Part shown: positions 6,061 through 6,288 of the stretch, piece after piece | How the letters are laid out: every line of letters starts with the position of its first letter | Position numbering within the stretch: the stretch's first letter is position 1 | Assembly (NCBI GenBank): GCA_900542325.1 | Contig: UQMY01000053.1 | Span: 1-6,288 of the forward strand | DNA: 6,288 nt | Source of the DNA: an uncultured Collinsella sp. | GTDB lineage: Bacteria; Actinomycetota; Coriobacteriia; Coriobacteriales; Coriobacteriaceae | Direction: 5' to 3' | Notes under the pieces: generated by a model | Told to the model about the DNA's origin: nothing | Databases searched by the model: none | What the model saw: only the letters and a program-made list of their open reading frames with translations | Translations under genes and position numbers: made by a program

Positions 6061-6244
6061 TGAGCTCTAATACTTTTCCCGAGAAGTGAACGAGTAAAAA
6101 CGAAGTCCCGGAGCATCCACACCTTTAGACCGCAAAACCGCAGGATTCGCGCTGCAAAACCGCAGGAAATAGCGGTCAAAATATGCCAATGCTTCGGGGG
6201 TCCAAATAAGGTCGTTCACTTCACGGGAAAAGTATTAGACCTCA
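6061..6244. repeat. 184-bp near-palindrome (MITE-like or giant hairpin)
   Basis: The outer 33 bases (6061-6093 and 6212-6244) are reverse complements at 31 of 33 positions, centred on TAATACTTTTCCCG. Inside them the symmetry continues in register for another 40 bases, with about 23 matches including a CCCG.AGCAT block and a final GACCGC (6128-6133) against GCGGTC (6172-6177). The centre (6134-6171) is not symmetric. The whole element is therefore a hairpin with 73-base arms and a 38-base centre. No transposase frame or obvious target duplication is visible. It makes up about half of the roughly 390-base stretch to the right of ogt (5900-6288). The rest of that stretch is the ogt upstream region, a small GC-rich hairpin near 6044-6056 (GGCGG/CCGCC), and a possible gene tail. 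Confidence 0.8.
6132..6167. repeat. Two 14-bp direct repeats in the palindrome centre
   Basis: GCAAAACCGCAGGA occurs at 6132-6145 and exactly again at 6154-6167, a 22-base period. The pair occupies the non-symmetric centre of the 184-bp palindrome. Each copy contains ACCGC, which can pair with AGCGGT (6171-6176), so the inner end of the hairpin could form in alternative registers. Confidence 0.75.
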
Positions 6245-6288
6245 ATTCGCACCAAGCCCAAAGTCACCCCAGGCGGCAGGCGCGAAGC
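6235..6288 (-). CDS. Possible C-terminal end of a gene running off the right edge
   Basis: On the minus strand the right edge reads 17 open codons, ASRLPPGVTLGLVRIEV, then TAA (6235-6237). The sequence looks protein-like, with alternating hydrophobic residues as in a closing beta strand. It is too short to identify and could be chance. If real, its last codons and stop lie in the outer arm of the 184-bp palindrome. Confidence 0.3.
   Translation of the reverse strand, partial: ASRLPPGVTLGLVRIEV

Noticed and set aside
5618..6070. Open frame of 150 codons on the plus strand opposite ogt
   Set aside because: It is very Arg/Pro-rich, antisense to ogt for most of its length, and its tail crosses non-coding sequence into the palindrome.

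Overview
The window looks chromosomal and GC-rich. Gene style and protein sequences would fit a Gram-positive, high-GC gut anaerobe of the Coriobacteriia (Collinsella-like). That placement is inferred from general appearance; no marker gene is present to prove it. There are four clear genes, one possible gene tail at the right edge, and an unusually dense set of inverted repeats between the genes.

Layout. Positions 90-3562 (minus strand) hold a two-gene ABC exporter operon: an ATPase of the LolD/MacB type (2861-3562), then a large FtsX-type permease (90-2855) that begins 5 bases after the ATPase stop. The operon is bracketed by two copies of a 35-bp hairpin repeat in opposite orientation (56-90 and 3612-3646). 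Positions 3703-5114 (plus strand) form a fluoride-resistance unit. It has a good sigma-70 promoter and a structured leader whose 3' half resembles the fluoride (crcB) riboswitch. The last bases of that half form the 5' arm of a strong intrinsic terminator (3808-3864), followed by a GTG-started gene for a CLC-F type F-/H+ antiporter (3879-5114). Positions 5115-5320 lie between convergent genes and are almost filled by degenerate 62-bp hairpin repeats. Positions 5321-5899 (minus) encode an O6-alkylguanine-DNA alkyltransferase (Ogt/MGMT family). Positions 5900-6288 contain its upstream region, a 184-bp near-palindrome (6061-6244), and possibly the last 17 codons of a minus-strand gene.

How the parts work together. 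The ABC pair is a self-contained membrane exporter with no accessory gene in view. The leader and CLC-F gene are best read as a fluoride-sensing transcriptional attenuator in front of a fluoride exporter: high fluoride should stabilise the aptamer and prevent the terminator. The 5' half of the leader does not fit the canonical aptamer well, because it holds an extra hairpin and lacks a clear pseudoknot partner. This makes it the most interesting regulatory signal here. Ogt is a stand-alone DNA repair gene. No transposase, CRISPR array, tRNA or rRNA was seen.
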